From Geodermatophilus sp. TF02-6 (GTDB taxonomy: Bacteria > Actinomycetota > Actinomycetes > Mycobacteriales > Geodermatophilaceae), in the NCBI RefSeq assembly GCF_003319115.1, contig NZ_QOHF01000012.1, forward strand, positions 88,662 to 152,661: a DNA stretch of 64,000 nt. The letters are read 5' to 3'. Below, one piece after another: positions 25,635 through 35,287 of the stretch. Numbering within the stretch: position 1 is the stretch's first letter; every line of letters begins with the position of its first letter. Below the pieces are notes generated by a model. It worked only from the letters and a program-made list of their open reading frames with translations. It was not told the DNA's origin and did not search any database. The position numbers were made by a program, and so were the translations under genes.

Positions 25635-26737
25635 GACTTCTCCGTCACCCCGGCCGAGTCGAAGGTGGCCACCTCGCGCAGCGCCCGAGCCGCGCTGGCG
25701 ACCAGCGGCAGGGCCAGCAGCGCTCCGGTGCCCTCGCCGAGGCGCAGGTCCAGGCCGAGCAGCGGCCGCAGGCCCAGCGCGCGCAGCGCGAGGGCGTGAC
25801 CCGGCTCGGCCGAGGTGTGACCGGCCAGCGCGTGCCCCAGCGCCGCCGGGCACAGCGCGGCGGCCACCAGGGCGGCGGAGCCTGCGATGACCCCGTCGAG
25901 CAGCACCGGCACCCGCGCGGCCGCGGCACCGATCACGAACCCGGCCAGGGCGGCGTGCTCCAGGCCGCCGACCTCGGCCAGGACGGCCAGCGCGGCCTCC
26001 GGCGTCCCGGGCCGTTCCGGTACGCGGGCCACCGCGCGGCCGACGACCTGCACCTTGCGGGCCAGCGTGGCGTCGTCCACGCCGGTGCCGCGGCCGGTCG
26101 CCTCGGCCGGGGTGGCGCCGGTGAAGGCGCACACCAGCGCGGCCGAGGCGGTCGTGTTGGTGATCCCCATGTCGCCGGTGACCAGGCAGGCGGAGTCGGC
26201 GGCCAGCTCGGTGGCCACCTCGACGCCGACCTCGACCGCCCGCCGCGCCTCGTCGAGGGTCATCGCCGGCCCGGCGGCGAGGTCGGCGGTGCCCGAGCGG
26301 ACCTTGCGGCGCAGCAGCGCCGGGTTCGGCTCGACGGCGTAGGGGGTGGCCACCCCGACGTCCACGACGACGACGTCCGCACCGAGCTGGGCGGCGAAGG
26401 CGTTCACGACCGCGCCGCCGCGGGCGAAGTTGGCCACCATCTGCGCGGTGACCTCCTGCGGCCAGGGGGTGACCCCCTGGGCGTGCACGCCGTGGTCGCC
26501 GGCGAAGACGGCGACCACGGCGGGGGTCGGCAGCGGTGGCGGGCAGGCGCCGGCGGTGCCGGACAGCTGCGCGGCGACGTCCTCGAGGACGCCGAGGGAG
26601 CCCGGCGGCTTGGTCATCCGGTCCAGGCGGTCGCGGGCGGCGCGCTCGGCGGCGGCGTCGCGCGGGCGGACGGCGGCGACCGTGTCGCCCAGCAGGGTAC
26701 CGGCGAACGGGACCGGGGCCGGGTCGGGTGGGTTCAC
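25631..26737 (-). CDS. cobT: Nicotinate-nucleotide:dimethylbenzimidazole phosphoribosyltransferase
   Basis: A 368-residue CobT, full length. Conserved parts: DRLDRMTKPPGSLG, FAGDHGVHAQGVTPWPQEV, GDMGITNTTASAAL, EATGRGTGVDD and the C-terminal LGEGTGALLALPL with the catalytic glutamate. It activates the lower ligand base of cobalamin to alpha-ribazole phosphate. The GTG at 26737 lies 8 bases after cobC. It belongs to the nucleotide-loop branch, although the rest of that branch (cobU, cobS) is not in the window. Confidence 0.95.
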   Translation of the reverse strand: MNPPDPAPVPFAGTLLGDTVAAVRPRDAAAERAARDRLDRMTKPPGSLGVLEDVAAQLSGTAGACPPPLPTPAVVAVFAGDHGVHAQGVTPWPQEVTAQMVANFARGGAVVNAFAAQLGADVVVVDVGVATPYAVEPNPALLRRKVRSGTADLAAGPAMTLDEARRAVEVGVEVATELAADSACLVTGDMGITNTTASAALVCAFTGATPAEATGRGTGVDDATLARKVQVVGRAVARVPERPGTPEAALAVLAEVGGLEHAALAGFVIGAAAARVPVLLDGVIAGSAALVAAALCPAALGHALAGHTSAEPGHALALRALGLRPLLGLDLRLGEGTGALLALPLVASAARALREVATFDSAGVTEKS

Positions 26738-26745
26738 GGAGCGGC

Positions 26746-27816
26746 TCAGCGGATCTCCTCGGGGACGGCGGGGGCCCGCGGCGCCGATGCCGGGGGAGCT
26801 GCGTCCTCCAGGATCGCAGCGAGGTCGGCGGCGAAGGCGGCCGAGGTCGCCGGGTCCCGGACGGCGACCCGCAGGTGGTCGGCGTCCAGGCCCGGGAAGG
26901 TGTCGCCGCGGCGCACCGCCCAGCCCCGCGCGCGCAGCCGCTCGCGCACCCGCGCGCCGTCGGGTACCCGCAGCAGCACGAACGACGAGCGCGGCCTGCC
27001 GACCACCTCGGCCCCGGCCGGCAGCGCGGCCAGCAGGGCGGCCCGGTGGCCGGTCAGCTCCCGCGCCGCCGCCTCGGCCTCGGCGCGCGCGGCGGCGGTC
27101 GTGCACGCGGCCAGCGCGGCCAGCGCCGGCGTGGACACCGGCCAGTGCGGCTGGTGCGCGCCCAGTGCGGCCACCAGGTCCGGTGGTCCGAGGGCGTAGC
27201 CGACCCGCAGCCCGGCCAGCCCCCACGTCTTGGTCAGGCTGCGCACCACGAGCAGACCGGGCAGGTCACGCCGAGGCGCCAGCGACGCCGGCTCGCCGGG
27301 CACGGTGTCGGCGAACGCCTCGTCGACCAGCAGCACCCGCCCCGGCCGGGCCAGCGCCGCGACGTCACGGTGCGGGTGCAGCACCGAGGTCGGGTTGGTC
27401 GGGTTGCCGAGCACCACGAGGTCGGCGTCGTCGGGCACGGCGGCGGGGTCGAGCCGGTGGGCCGGTGCGGCCAGGAGCAGCCGCTCGACGGGGTGGCCGG
27501 CGGCCCGCAGCGCGGCCTCCGGCTCCGTGAACGACGGGTGGACGACGACCGCGCGGCGGGGCGTGAGCGCCCGCGCGACCAGCGTGAACGCCTCGGCGGC
27601 GCCGGCGGTGAGCAGCACCTCGTCGGCTGGCCGGCCGTGCGCGGCGGCGACCGCGGCGCGGGCCGGCCGTGCGTCGGGGTAGCCGGCGGCGTCGTCGAGG
27701 GCCGCGTGCAGGACGGCGCGCAGCCACGGCGGCGGCGTCCCCGCGCGGACGTTGACGGCGAGGTCGACCAGGCCGGGCGCGAGGTCGTCGTCCCCGTGGT
27801 GGTCCAGGTCCGTCAC
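26746..27816 (-). CDS. cobC: CobC/CobD-type PLP enzyme (threonine-phosphate decarboxylase-like)
   Basis: A 356-residue fold-type I PLP protein of the histidinol-phosphate aminotransferase family. The cofactor lysine is in SLTKTWGLAGLRVGY, and GNPTNPTS and DEAFADT complete the active site. Within a cobalamin operon this type supplies the aminopropanol arm or its phosphate. A simple HisC-type aminotransferase cannot be excluded by sequence alone, but the GTGA overlap with cobE argues for the corrin role. Confidence 0.85.
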   Translation of the reverse strand: MTDLDHHGDDDLAPGLVDLAVNVRAGTPPPWLRAVLHAALDDAAGYPDARPARAAVAAAHGRPADEVLLTAGAAEAFTLVARALTPRRAVVVHPSFTEPEAALRAAGHPVERLLLAAPAHRLDPAAVPDDADLVVLGNPTNPTSVLHPHRDVAALARPGRVLLVDEAFADTVPGEPASLAPRRDLPGLLVVRSLTKTWGLAGLRVGYALGPPDLVAALGAHQPHWPVSTPALAALAACTTAAARAEAEAAARELTGHRAALLAALPAGAEVVGRPRSSFVLLRVPDGARVRERLRARGWAVRRGDTFPGLDADHLRVAVRDPATSAAFAADLAAILEDAAPPASAPRAPAVPEEIR

Positions 27817-28223
27817 CCCGCCACCGCCACGGTCACCCGGCCCACGACTGTCCGCCCGACGAGGAGCTGTCCGCCGCCGAGCAGCGCGGCGGCCTCGGCG
27901 ACCGAGGGTGTGCCCACCGCCGCGGCCACCCGCGCCGACGGGGCGGCCACCGGGACGGCGGCCAGCGCCTCCACCGGGTGACCGGTCAGGGTCCAGCCGC
28001 GGGCCGCGGCGGCGGCCACGACCCCGGGTTCGGCGGCGCGGACGTCGAGGGTGGCCAGCCGCACGCCGGCTCGGTCGTCCCCGGCCGAGGACGGTGGTCC
28101 TGCCGTGCTCGGCCGTCCGGTCCGCGGAGTGGTCGCCTCGAGCGCTGCCAGGACGGCGTCCACCGCGGCCAGCACCTCCGCGGCGGACACCCCCGGGCGC
28201 GCGCCGACGCCGACGACGGTCAC
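27813..28223 (-). CDS. cobE: CobE (CbiG C-terminal domain) alone
   Basis: A 136-residue protein equal to the CbiG C-terminal (CobE) domain, opening with [13 protein letters not shown] and containing [12 protein letters not shown]. The CbiG N-terminal part, which opens the lactone ring in the anaerobic pathway, is absent. CobE is a small, poorly defined helper of corrin ring methylation. Both ends overlap neighbours by GTGA. The middle has a Thr/Pro/Ser-rich insert of about 20 residues. Confidence 0.85.
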   Translation of the reverse strand: MTVVGVGARPGVSAAEVLAAVDAVLAALEATTPRTGRPSTAGPPSSAGDDRAGVRLATLDVRAAEPGVVAAAAARGWTLTGHPVEALAAVPVAAPSARVAAAVGTPSVAEAAALLGGGQLLVGRTVVGRVTVAVAG

Positions 28224-29059
28224 GGGGTGGCCCCCTGCGGCAGTGCGGCGAGCAGCTCGGGGGCGTCGCGGGGCAGCGCGCCGTCGGGCAGCAGGCCGAG
28301 AGCGCGCAGCCGGGCGCCGACGGTGAGCGCCCACGGCCGGTCGAGCCGGGCGCGGGCGAGCAGGGCGTCGTCGCCGAGGACGTCGGCCGGTGCACCCTGC
28401 ACCACCGCGCGGTCGACGACGACGGCCACTTCGTCGGCCCAGCGCAGCGCCAGGTCGACGTCGTGGGTGCTCATCACGACGGTGGAACCGGAGGTCTGCA
28501 GCCGGTCCAGCGCGGCCAGCGCCTCGGCGACCGCGGACGGGTCGAGTCCGGCGGTGGGCTCGTCGAGCAGCAGCACGCAGGGGCGCATGGCGACCGCGCC
28601 GGCGATCGCGACCCGTTTGCGCTCGCCGTAGGAGAGCTGGTGGGTGGGCCGGGCGGCCAGGGCGTCGACGGCCAGCAGCGCCAGCGCCTCGGCGACCCGC
28701 TGCCGGACGGCGTCCTCGGGCAGGCCGAGGTTGAGCGGGCCGAACGACACGTCCTGGGCGACCGAGGCGGAGAACAGCTGGTCGTCGGGGTCCTGCAGCA
28801 CCAGCTGCACCTCAGCCCGGTGCGCCCGCAGGCCGCGGCGGGTGTGCGCCAGCCGCTGCCCGTCCAGCGCCACCGTGCCGGCGGCCGGCTGCAGCGCCCC
28901 GGACAGGCAGCGCAGCAGGGTGGTCTTGCCGGAGCCGTTGGCGCCGAGGACCGCCAGCCGGCGTCCGGCCGGGACGGTGAGCGAGGCGCCGTCGAGCACC
29001 CGGCGGCCGCGCTCGTAGCCGGCGACCAGGCCCCGGGCGGTCAGCGTGCGGTGGCTCAC
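28220..29059 (-). CDS. cbiO: Cobalt ECF transporter ATPase
   Basis: A 279-residue ABC ATPase of the energy-coupling-factor type. Walker [11 protein letters not shown]-loop [10 protein letters not shown] (typical of CbiO), signature LSYGERKR, Walker [14 protein letters not shown] and H-loop STHDVDLAL are all intact. The C-terminal extension of about 60 residues is usual. It powers cobalt uptake with CbiM, CbiN and CbiQ, encoded directly upstream with overlapping starts and stops. Confidence 0.95.
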   Translation of the reverse strand: MSHRTLTARGLVAGYERGRRVLDGASLTVPAGRRLAVLGANGSGKTTLLRCLSGALQPAAGTVALDGQRLAHTRRGLRAHRAEVQLVLQDPDDQLFSASVAQDVSFGPLNLGLPEDAVRQRVAEALALLAVDALAARPTHQLSYGERKRVAIAGAVAMRPCVLLLDEPTAGLDPSAVAEALAALDRLQTSGSTVVMSTHDVDLALRWADEVAVVVDRAVVQGAPADVLGDDALLARARLDRPWALTVGARLRALGLLPDGALPRDAPELLAALPQGATP

Positions 29060-29808
29060 GCGAGCGCCGTGCCCGCGACGACGAGGCTCAGCGACACCAG
29101 CGCGGCCAGCCCGGCGACGCTCGCGGCGAGGAACGCCCGGGACGACGGCAGCGCCTCGGGCAGCACCCGCAGGCCGGTCTCCATGCCGCGGCCGGCCAGC
29201 CCCTCCTGCAGCCGGCGGGCGCGGTCCCAGGACCGGGTGAGCACCGCCGCGGCCAGCGCCCCCGACGAGCGGTAGGAGCGCCGCCAGGTCGAGTGGCCCA
29301 TCCGCGCCGTCTGGGCCTCGCGGATGGTGGACAGGCTGGCCAGCAGGACGAAGAGCAGCCGGTAGGTCACCGCGGCGACCTCCACGACGGCCGCCGGCAC
29401 CCGCAGCGCGCGCAGCGCCGGCAGCAGGTCCGACACCGGCGTGGTGGTGGCCAGCAGCAGCACCGCGGCGCCGCCGGCCAGCGCGTGCCCCACCAGCGAC
29501 CCGGCCTGGGCCGCGGCGTCCGGGGCCCAGCCGACGCCGTCACCGTCCACCCGGACCACGGCGGTCAGCGCACCGACGGCGACGAAGGCCAGCGGCCAGC
29601 GCACCGCCCGGCCGAAGGTGCGGGCCGGCACGCGGGCCGGGCCGAGGGCGAGGGTGACGGCGGTCAGCCCGACGAGCAGGCTGCCCGGCCAGGCCGGCAG
29701 GACCAGCGCGCAGCCGACCAGGCCCAGGCAGAGCAGCAGCTTGTCGGCGGGGGAACGGCGGCGCCAGGCGCTGGCCCAGGCGGCGTCGTCGACGGCCAGG
29801 CCGCTCAC
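29056..29808 (-). CDS. cbiQ: Cobalt ECF transporter T component
   Basis: A 250-residue membrane protein with about five helices ([41 protein letters not shown] and two more near the C-terminus). The cytoplasmic coupling region carries the two short Ala-Arg-Gly type motifs expected of Cbi[14 protein letters not shown] and the preceding SWDRARR. It links CbiO to the substrate-binding CbiM. GTGA overlaps on both sides imply strict co-translation with cbiN and cbiO. Confidence 0.92.
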   Translation of the reverse strand: MSGLAVDDAAWASAWRRRSPADKLLLCLGLVGCALVLPAWPGSLLVGLTAVTLALGPARVPARTFGRAVRWPLAFVAVGALTAVVRVDGDGVGWAPDAAAQAGSLVGHALAGGAAVLLLATTTPVSDLLPALRALRVPAAVVEVAAVTYRLLFVLLASLSTIREAQTARMGHSTWRRSYRSSGALAAAVLTRSWDRARRLQEGLAGRGMETGLRVLPEALPSSRAFLAASVAGLAALVSLSLVVAGTALA

Positions 29809-30146
29809 GTCGCGCCGTCCTCCCGCGCCGGGCCGGCCCGATCGCCGTCCGCCCGCGCCCGCTCGGCCAGCCGGCGGCCGCGCAGCCGGCCCAGCACGTA
29901 GCCCAGCACCCCGCCGCCGAGCGCGGCCTGCAGCGCGAACAGCCCCGACTCGACCTCCGACGACGACGGGGTGAACACCGAGGAGAACCAGGGCCGGTAG
30001 TCCGGGTCGCCCTGCTCGACGACCGCGGTGACCTGGCTGTCGGTGCCCGAGTAGTCCGACCGGCCCCGGTCGAGCGCCAGCGGGACGGCGAACAGCGCGA
30101 CCACGCCCAGCACCAGCAGGACGGTGACCAGCCGCCGGCGGCTCAC
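29805..30146 (-). CDS. cbiN: Cobalt ECF transporter auxiliary subunit
   Basis: A 113-residue protein with two membrane helices flanking a short extracytoplasmic loop. The loop has [20 protein letters not shown] and the second helix region has [19 protein letters not shown], the signature of CbiN. In cobalt systems CbiN contacts CbiM and helps metal insertion into it. The charged C-terminal tail ([13 protein letters not shown]) is longer than usual. Confidence 0.92.
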   Translation of the reverse strand: MSRRRLVTVLLVLGVVALFAVPLALDRGRSDYSGTDSQVTAVVEQGDPDYRPWFSSVFTPSSSEVESGLFALQAALGGGVLGYVLGRLRGRRLAERARADGDRAGPAREDGAT

Positions 30147-30823
30147 CGGGCCTCCTCCGGCTGGGGCGCGACGACGCCGAGGCGTTCGAGGTCCGGGCGC
30201 GCGTTGGCGAGCAGCGCCCGGAACAGCAGCACGCCGAGCAGCCCCTCACCGACCGCGAGCGGGACCTGGGTGAGCGCGAAGACGCCGAGGAACTTCGCCG
30301 CCGCACCGGGGAAGCCGGTCGCGGCGTCGGGGTGCGCCCAGGCCAGCTGCAGCGCCGTCGTGACGTAGGTGGCCAGGTCGGCCAGCGCCATGGCGGCGAA
30401 GACGCCCGGCAGCAGGCCGCCGCCGAGCCGGCGGGTCAGCCGGTACGCGCCGTAGCCCACCCACGGCCCGACGACCGCCATCGAGAAGGCGTTGGCGCCC
30501 AGCGTGGTGAGCCCACCGTGCGCCAGCAGCAGCGCCTGGAACAGCAGCACGACCGTGCCGAGCAGCGCCATGACCGGCGGCCGGAACAGGACCGCGCCGG
30601 CGCCGGTGCCGGTCGGGTGGCTGGAGCTGCCGGTCACCGACGGCAGCTTGACCGCGCTGAGCACGAAGGTGAACGCCCCCGCCGCGCCGAGCAGCAGCGT
30701 CGACTCCGGGTGCTCGCGCACCTCCCGGACGACGGCGCGGGCGCCGTGGGCGACGAACGGCGCGGCGGCGAGCGTCCAGCCGATCGCGTGCGCCGGCGGC
30801 AGGAACCCCTCAGCGATGTGCAC
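30143..30823 (-). CDS. cbiM: Cobalt ECF transporter substrate-binding membrane subunit
   Basis: A 226-residue membrane protein beginning with start codon then HIAEGFLPP; in CbiM the N-terminal amine and this His form the metal site, which fixes the start at GTG 30823. Other conserved pieces are [16 protein letters not shown] and [19 protein letters not shown]. About six or seven helices. It overlaps the cobB 3' end by 14 bases and lies in the riboswitch-controlled operon, as typical for cobalt importers. Confidence 0.95.
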   Translation of the reverse strand: MHIAEGFLPPAHAIGWTLAAAPFVAHGARAVVREVREHPESTLLLGAAGAFTFVLSAVKLPSVTGSSSHPTGTGAGAVLFRPPVMALLGTVVLLFQALLLAHGGLTTLGANAFSMAVVGPWVGYGAYRLTRRLGGGLLPGVFAAMALADLATYVTTALQLAWAHPDAATGFPGAAAKFLGVFALTQVPLAVGEGLLGVLLFRALLANARPDLERLGVVAPQPEEAR

Positions 30824-32195
30824 GTCCGGCCCCTTCCGGAACGGCGGCCGCGCAGGCCGCGGCGAACCGCTCGGCGAGGACCGGGGAACCGGCCCAGTCC
30901 AGGTGCAGGTAGGACGCGTGCACGCTCCCGGAGACGAACCCCTCCGGCCCGGCACCCGACCACTGCCAGGCTGGCGCCGCCCCCGCGGCCGGGGTGACGA
31001 CGGTGCGGTGGAACTCGTGGCCGCGCACCCGCGTGCCGGCCGGGGCGAGCACGGAGTCGGTGAGCGCCACGGCGGCGCGGTAGCCGAGGGTCAGCCGCGG
31101 GGACATGACCGCTTCGGCGTCCAGGACCCCGCACATCGGGACGCCGTCCAGGCTGCGGGCCAGGTAGAGCAGTCCGGCGCACTCGGCGGCGACCGGGCCG
31201 CCCCGGGCGGCCAGTGCGGCCACGTCGGCGCGCAGCGCGGCGTTGGCCGACAGCTCGGCGGCGTAGACCTCGGGGAAGCCGCCGCCGACCACCAGCCCCG
31301 TGGTGCCCTCGGGCAGCTGCTCGTCGCGCAGGGGGTCGACCGTTCCCACCTCCGCGCCGGCGGCGGCGAGCAGCTCGGCGTTCTCCGCGTAGCCGAAGGT
31401 GAAGGCCGCACCCCCGGCGACGGCGATCCGCGGCCGGCCCTCGACCCGGGCCACCTCGGCGGCGGGGTCCCACGGGACGGCGTCCAGGGCGGGGGCCGAG
31501 CGGGCCAGCCGCAGGACGGCGTCCAGGTCGACGGCGGCCGCCACCACCGCGCCGAGCCGCCGGACGCTGGTCAGCGCCTCGGCCGACCGTTCGGCGGCCG
31601 GCACCAGGCCCAGGTGCCGGGAGGGGGTGGCCAGCTCGTCCAGCCGCCGGATGGCGCCCAGCACCGGCACCCCCGAGCCGCCGAGCGCGTCGCGCAGGAT
31701 CTGCTCGTGCCGGTCGCTGCCGACCCGGTTGAGCACCACCCCGCCCAGGCGCACCCGCGGGTCGAAGGTGGCGAAGCCGTGCACCAGGGCGGCGACGCTC
31801 TGCGCCTGCGCGGAGGCGTCGACGACGAGCACCACCGGCGCGCGCAGCAGCCGGGCGACGTGCGCGGTGGAGGCGAACCCGGGCTCCACCGACGGGTGCG
31901 TGGCGCCGTCGAACAGGCCCATGACCCCCTCGACGACGGCGACGTCCGCGGCCCGCGCCCCGTGCAGGAACAGCGGCACCACCCGCTCCTCGCCGACCAG
32001 CACCGGGTCGAGGTTGCGCCCGGGCCGGCCCGCGGCGAGGCCGGCGTAGCCGGGGTCGATGTAGTCGGGGCCGACCTTGTGGGGGCTCACCGCGAGCCCG
32101 CCGGCGGTCAGGGCGGCGACCAGGCCGGTGGTGACCGACGTCTTCCCGGCGCTGCTCGCCGGCGCGGCGATCACCACGCGCGGGACGGCGGTCAT
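30810..32195 (-). CDS. cobB: Cobyrinate/hydrogenobyrinate a,c-diamide synthase
   Basis: A 461-residue amidotransferase. The ATPase domain has the P-loop [14 protein letters not shown] and [12 protein letters not shown]; the C-terminal class I glutaminase domain has the nucleophile Cys in [11 protein letters not shown] and the catalytic His in [10 protein letters not shown]. It amidates the a and c side chains of the corrin ring using glutamine and ATP. ATG start at 32195. A hairpin-forming inverted repeat lies between it and cobO. Confidence 0.96.
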   Translation of the reverse strand: MTAVPRVVIAAPASSAGKTSVTTGLVAALTAGGLAVSPHKVGPDYIDPGYAGLAAGRPGRNLDPVLVGEERVVPLFLHGARAADVAVVEGVMGLFDGATHPSVEPGFASTAHVARLLRAPVVLVVDASAQAQSVAALVHGFATFDPRVRLGGVVLNRVGSDRHEQILRDALGGSGVPVLGAIRRLDELATPSRHLGLVPAAERSAEALTSVRRLGAVVAAAVDLDAVLRLARSAPALDAVPWDPAAEVARVEGRPRIAVAGGAAFTFGYAENAELLAAAGAEVGTVDPLRDEQLPEGTTGLVVGGGFPEVYAAELSANAALRADVAALAARGGPVAAECAGLLYLARSLDGVPMCGVLDAEAVMSPRLTLGYRAAVALTDSVLAPAGTRVRGHEFHRTVVTPAAGAAPAWQWSGAGPEGFVSGSVHASYLHLDWAGSPVLAERFAAACAAAVPEGAGRAHR

Positions 32196-32209
32196 GCGCG
32201 CCCCCCGTC

Positions 32210-32275
32210 GATCATGGGGTTGTTGCCGGCGACACGCGAGGACACGCCGGCCTGGGCGGCAACAAGCCCATGATC
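32210..32275. repeat. Inverted repeat between cobO and cobB
   Basis: Nineteen-base arms, 32210-32228 (GATCATGGGGTTGTTGCCG) and 32257-32275, match in inverted orientation with one mismatch around a 28-base loop. It lies inside the operon, where it could tune expression of cobB and the cbi genes relative to cobO. Confidence 0.8.
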
Positions 32276-32298
32276 ACGGCCGACGGGGACGGGCGGGC

Positions 32299-32913
32299 TC
32301 ACCACTCGATCCCCCGCTGGCCCTTCTGTCCGGCGTCCATCGGGTGCTTGACCTTGGTCATCTCGACGACCAGGTCGGCGGCCTCGACCAGCTCCGGGTG
32401 TGCGCCCCGCCCGGTGATCACCACGTGCTGGCTGCCCGGGCGGCCCAGCAGCGTCTGCACCACGTCGTCGACGTCCACCCACCCCCACGTCATCGGGTAG
32501 GTGAACTCGTCGAGCACGTAGAAGCGGTGCGCCTCGGCGGCCAGGTCGCGCTTGATCTGCGCCCAGCCCTCGGCGGCGTCGGCGGCGTGGTCGACCTCGC
32601 TGCCCTGCCGCCGCGACCAGCTCCACCCCGAGCCCATCTTGTGCCAGACGACGGGGGCGCCCTCGCCGGTCTGCTCGTGCAGCCGGCCCAGCGCGGTGAG
32701 CGCGGTCTCCTCGCCGACCCGCCACTTGGCGCTCTTGACGAACTGGTAGACCGCGACCGGCCAGCCCTGGGTCCACGCCCGCATCGCCATGCCGAACGCC
32801 GCGGTCGACTTGCCCTTCATCTCGCCGGTGTGCACCGCCAGGATCGGCCGGTTGCGCCGTGCCCTCGTGGTCAGCCCGTCGTCCGGGGTGACGGCCACCT
32901 GTCCCCTGGGCAC
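32299..32913 (-). CDS. cobO: Cob(I)yrinic acid a,c-diamide adenosyltransferase
   Basis: A 204-residue CobO/CobA-type enzyme. The P-loop is VHTGEMKGKSTAAFG; DEFTYPMTWGWVD and VVITGRGAHPELVEAADL are hallmarks. It adds the upper adenosyl ligand from ATP to cob(I)yrinate diamide or related corrinoids. The GTG at 32913 follows GAGGAGG at good spacing, so it is preferred to an upstream ATG at 32955 whose extension looks random. Gene order chelatase-cobO-cobB matches mycobacterial Rv2850c-Rv2848c. Confidence 0.95.
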   Translation of the reverse strand: MPRGQVAVTPDDGLTTRARRNRPILAVHTGEMKGKSTAAFGMAMRAWTQGWPVAVYQFVKSAKWRVGEETALTALGRLHEQTGEGAPVVWHKMGSGWSWSRRQGSEVDHAADAAEGWAQIKRDLAAEAHRFYVLDEFTYPMTWGWVDVDDVVQTLLGRPGSQHVVITGRGAHPELVEAADLVVEMTKVKHPMDAGQKGQRGIEW

Positions 32914-32990
32914 TAGTCCTCCTCGCTGGCGCTCGTCGGCCGAGTGCCTCGGCATGCTCTGCTCATGGGTGAGCTCGCACGCTCGCTCAC

Positions 32991-34991
32991 CTAGGCCGCC
33001 TCCCGCACGCTGCGCACGGTCGCCGCCAGCGACTCGGCGGCCAGCTCCTCCGGCCGCAGCGTCGGCGCGCCCAGCGTGGCCCCGAGCGCCCCGGCCAGGC
33101 CCAGCCGCACCGGCCCGCTCTCGCAGTCGACGACGACGCTCGCCGTCCCGGCCGCGGCCAGCAGGGACGCCGCCCGGTGCGCCTCGCCCAGGGCGTCGCC
33201 ACCGCGCGGCCCCGTCGCCCGGCCGTCGGTGACGACCACGAGCAGCGGACGGCGCCGCGGGTCGCGTACCCGCTCCACCCGCAGCGCCTCGTGCGCGCGC
33301 AGCAGGCCGGCCGCCAGCGGCGTGCGGCCTCCGGTGGGCAGCTCGCGCAGCCGGGCCGCGGCGGCCTCCACCGACCAGGTGGGTGGCAGGGCCAGCTCGG
33401 CGCCGGTGCCGCGGAAGGTGACCAGGCCGACCTTGTCCCGCCGCTGGTAGGCGTCGAGCAGCAGGGAGAGGACGGCGCCCTTGACCGCGGCCATCCGCGA
33501 CCGCGAGCCCATCGAGCCGCTGGCGTCGACGACGAACAGCACCAGGTTGCCCTCGCGGCCCTCGAGGGCGGCCTGGCGCAGGTCCTCGCGGGCGATGCGC
33601 AGGCCGGGGCCGGTGCGGCCCCGGGCGACCTGGTGCGGCGCGGCGGCCAGCACGGTGCCGATCAGGTGCAGCCTCGTGACCGGGCCGCGCGGTCGCACCG
33701 CCCCCACGACGCGCCCGTGGTCCGAGCGCGCGCGCGACCGCCGGCCGGCCGCGCCCGCGCCGGTGCCCGGCACCTCCAGCCGCCGGGCGCGGAACGGGGC
33801 GGTCGGCGCCACCGCGGCCCGGTCCGGCGCGGCCCCCGGAGCGCGGTCGCCGTCCCCGGGCATGGGATCCGATACCTGCGTCTCCGCGCCTGAAACGGGT
33901 GCATCGCTTCCCATGCCTGGGTCGGGCGGGGGAGGCGCGCCGCCGCCACCGCCGCCGCCGTCGGGGCCGGGGTCCGGGTCGTCCGGGCGGGAGTCCTCCA
34001 GCGCCTGCTCGAGGGTCTGCTCGTCCAGGCCGGGCGCGTCGAACGGGTTGCGCCGCCGGCGGTGGGGCAGGGCCAGCCGGGCGGCCACCCGGACGTCGTC
34101 CTCGGTCACCTCGTCGCGGCCGGACCAGGCGGCGTGCGCGATCGCGGCCCGGGCGGTGACCAGGTCTGCGCGCAGCCCGTCGACGTCGAAGGCGGCGCAC
34201 ACGGCGGTCACCTGACGCAGGGCGTCGTCCCCGAGCACCACCCGGGGCAGCCGCTCACGGGCCGCGGCGATCTGCCGGGCCAGCTCCGACTCGGAACCGG
34301 CCCAGGCCGCGGCGAACCCCGCCGGGTCGGCGTCGAAGGCGAACCGTCGGCGCACCACCTCGGCGCGCTCGGCCGGGTCCCGGGGCGCGGCCACGTCGAC
34401 GGTCAGCCCGAACCGGTCGAGCAGCTGCGGGCGCAGCTCGCCCTCCTCCGGGTTCATCGTGCCGACCAGCAGGAACCGCGCCGCGTGCCGCACCGACACG
34501 CCCTCGCGCTCGACGTAGGCGGTGCCCAGCGCGGCGGCGTCGAGCAGCAGGTCGACCAGGTGGTCGTGCAGCAGGTTGACCTCGTCGACGTAGAGCACGC
34601 CGCGGTGCGCTGCCGCGAGCAGGCCCGGCTCGAAGGCCTTGACGCCCTTGGTCAGGGCCCGCTCGAGGTCCAGCGAGCCGACGACGCGGTCCTCCGACGC
34701 GCCGACCGGCAGCTCGACCAGCCGCGCCGGGCGGGTTCCCCCTGGGGCAGCGGCGTCGTGCGGCCCGTCGGGGCAGGCCGGGTCCGGTGCGGCCGGGTCG
34801 CAGGCGAACCGGCAGCCGGCGACGACGTCCACCGGCGGGAGGACGGCGGCCAGCGCGCGCACCGCCGTCGACTTGGCCGTCCCCTTCTCACCGCGGACGA
34901 GGACGCCCCCGACGGCCGGGGAGACGGCGTTGAGCAGCAGGGCCAGGCGCATGTCGTCCATGCCGACGACGGCGCCGAAGGGATAGGTCAC
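32991..34991 (-). CDS. Chelatase AAA+/VWA fusion (ChlI-ChlD type), probable cobaltochelatase partner
   Basis: A 666-residue fusion. The N-terminal AAA+ domain has Walker A GEKGTAKST (34-42) and Walker B VLYVDEVNLL. The C-terminal von Willebrand A domain has the metal-site motif DASGSMGS starting at Asp489. Between them is a Pro/Gly/Asp-rich linker, part of which (about residues 356-381) is encoded by a family B repeat. Such proteins act as motor subunits of magnesium or cobalt chelatases; the cobalamin operon and riboswitch favour cobalt with CobN, which is not in the window. GTG start at 34991. Confidence 0.9.
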   Translation of the reverse strand: MTYPFGAVVGMDDMRLALLLNAVSPAVGGVLVRGEKGTAKSTAVRALAAVLPPVDVVAGCRFACDPAAPDPACPDGPHDAAAPGGTRPARLVELPVGASEDRVVGSLDLERALTKGVKAFEPGLLAAAHRGVLYVDEVNLLHDHLVDLLLDAAALGTAYVEREGVSVRHAARFLLVGTMNPEEGELRPQLLDRFGLTVDVAAPRDPAERAEVVRRRFAFDADPAGFAAAWAGSESELARQIAAARERLPRVVLGDDALRQVTAVCAAFDVDGLRADLVTARAAIAHAAWSGRDEVTEDDVRVAARLALPHRRRRNPFDAPGLDEQTLEQALEDSRPDDPDPGPDGGGGGGGAPPPPDPGMGSDAPVSGAETQVSDPMPGDGDRAPGAAPDRAAVAPTAPFRARRLEVPGTGAGAAGRRSRARSDHGRVVGAVRPRGPVTRLHLIGTVLAAAPHQVARGRTGPGLRIAREDLRQAALEGREGNLVLFVVDASGSMGSRSRMAAVKGAVLSLLLDAYQRRDKVGLVTFRGTGAELALPPTWSVEAAAARLRELPTGGRTPLAAGLLRAHEALRVERVRDPRRRPLLVVVTDGRATGPRGGDALGEAHRAASLLAAAGTASVVVDCESGPVRLGLAGALGATLGAPTLRPEELAAESLAATVRSVREAA
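33850..33926 (-). repeat. Family B inverted repeat inside the chelatase gene
   Basis: Read on the minus strand it aligns over about 76 bases with the intergenic copy at 13105-13178: GGCATGGGAAGCGAT near the left end and TCCCATGCC near the right end are shared, with scattered identities between. It encodes part of the interdomain linker in frame. Confidence 0.78.
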
Positions 34992-35039
34992 CAGACCTCA
35001 GGTCCTCTCCCCGGGTGTCCGCGCCCGGAGGTGGCAGGG

Positions 35040-35190
35040 ACGACGGCGGGAGTCTCCTGGCTCCCGGATCAGCGTCCGGCCCCGGCCTTCCCGCCCCGAG
35101 GGGCAGTGGCCGTCGGCGGGGTCGGACTCCCCGGTCACAGTGGCGGGACCGCGCCGGACTCGCACCGGGCTTCCTCCACTGCCGTCGCTG
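35040..35190 (-). ncRNA. Cobalamin (B12) riboswitch
   Basis: On the minus strand, upstream of the chelatase start, the conserved cobalamin riboswitch elements appear in order: the closing stem GCGACGGC (35181-35188) with GCCGTCGT (35040-35047), GGAAGCCCGGTGCGAGTCCGG, GTCCCGCCACTGTGA, a second GCCACTG (35104-35110), GGGAAGG, and the B12 box GAGCCAGGAGAC (within 35052-35064). About 50 bases separate the B12 box from the GTG. Cobalamin binding should shut down the downstream cobalamin/cobalt operon. Confidence 0.95.
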
Positions 35191-35287
35191 TGGCGGCGTC
35201 ATTCGACCACGGCGCGACGGCGGGCCGACAGCCCCCTCTGCCGTTCCCTCCGCCGGACGCCCCTCGGACGGGATCACTTGACGAGGC

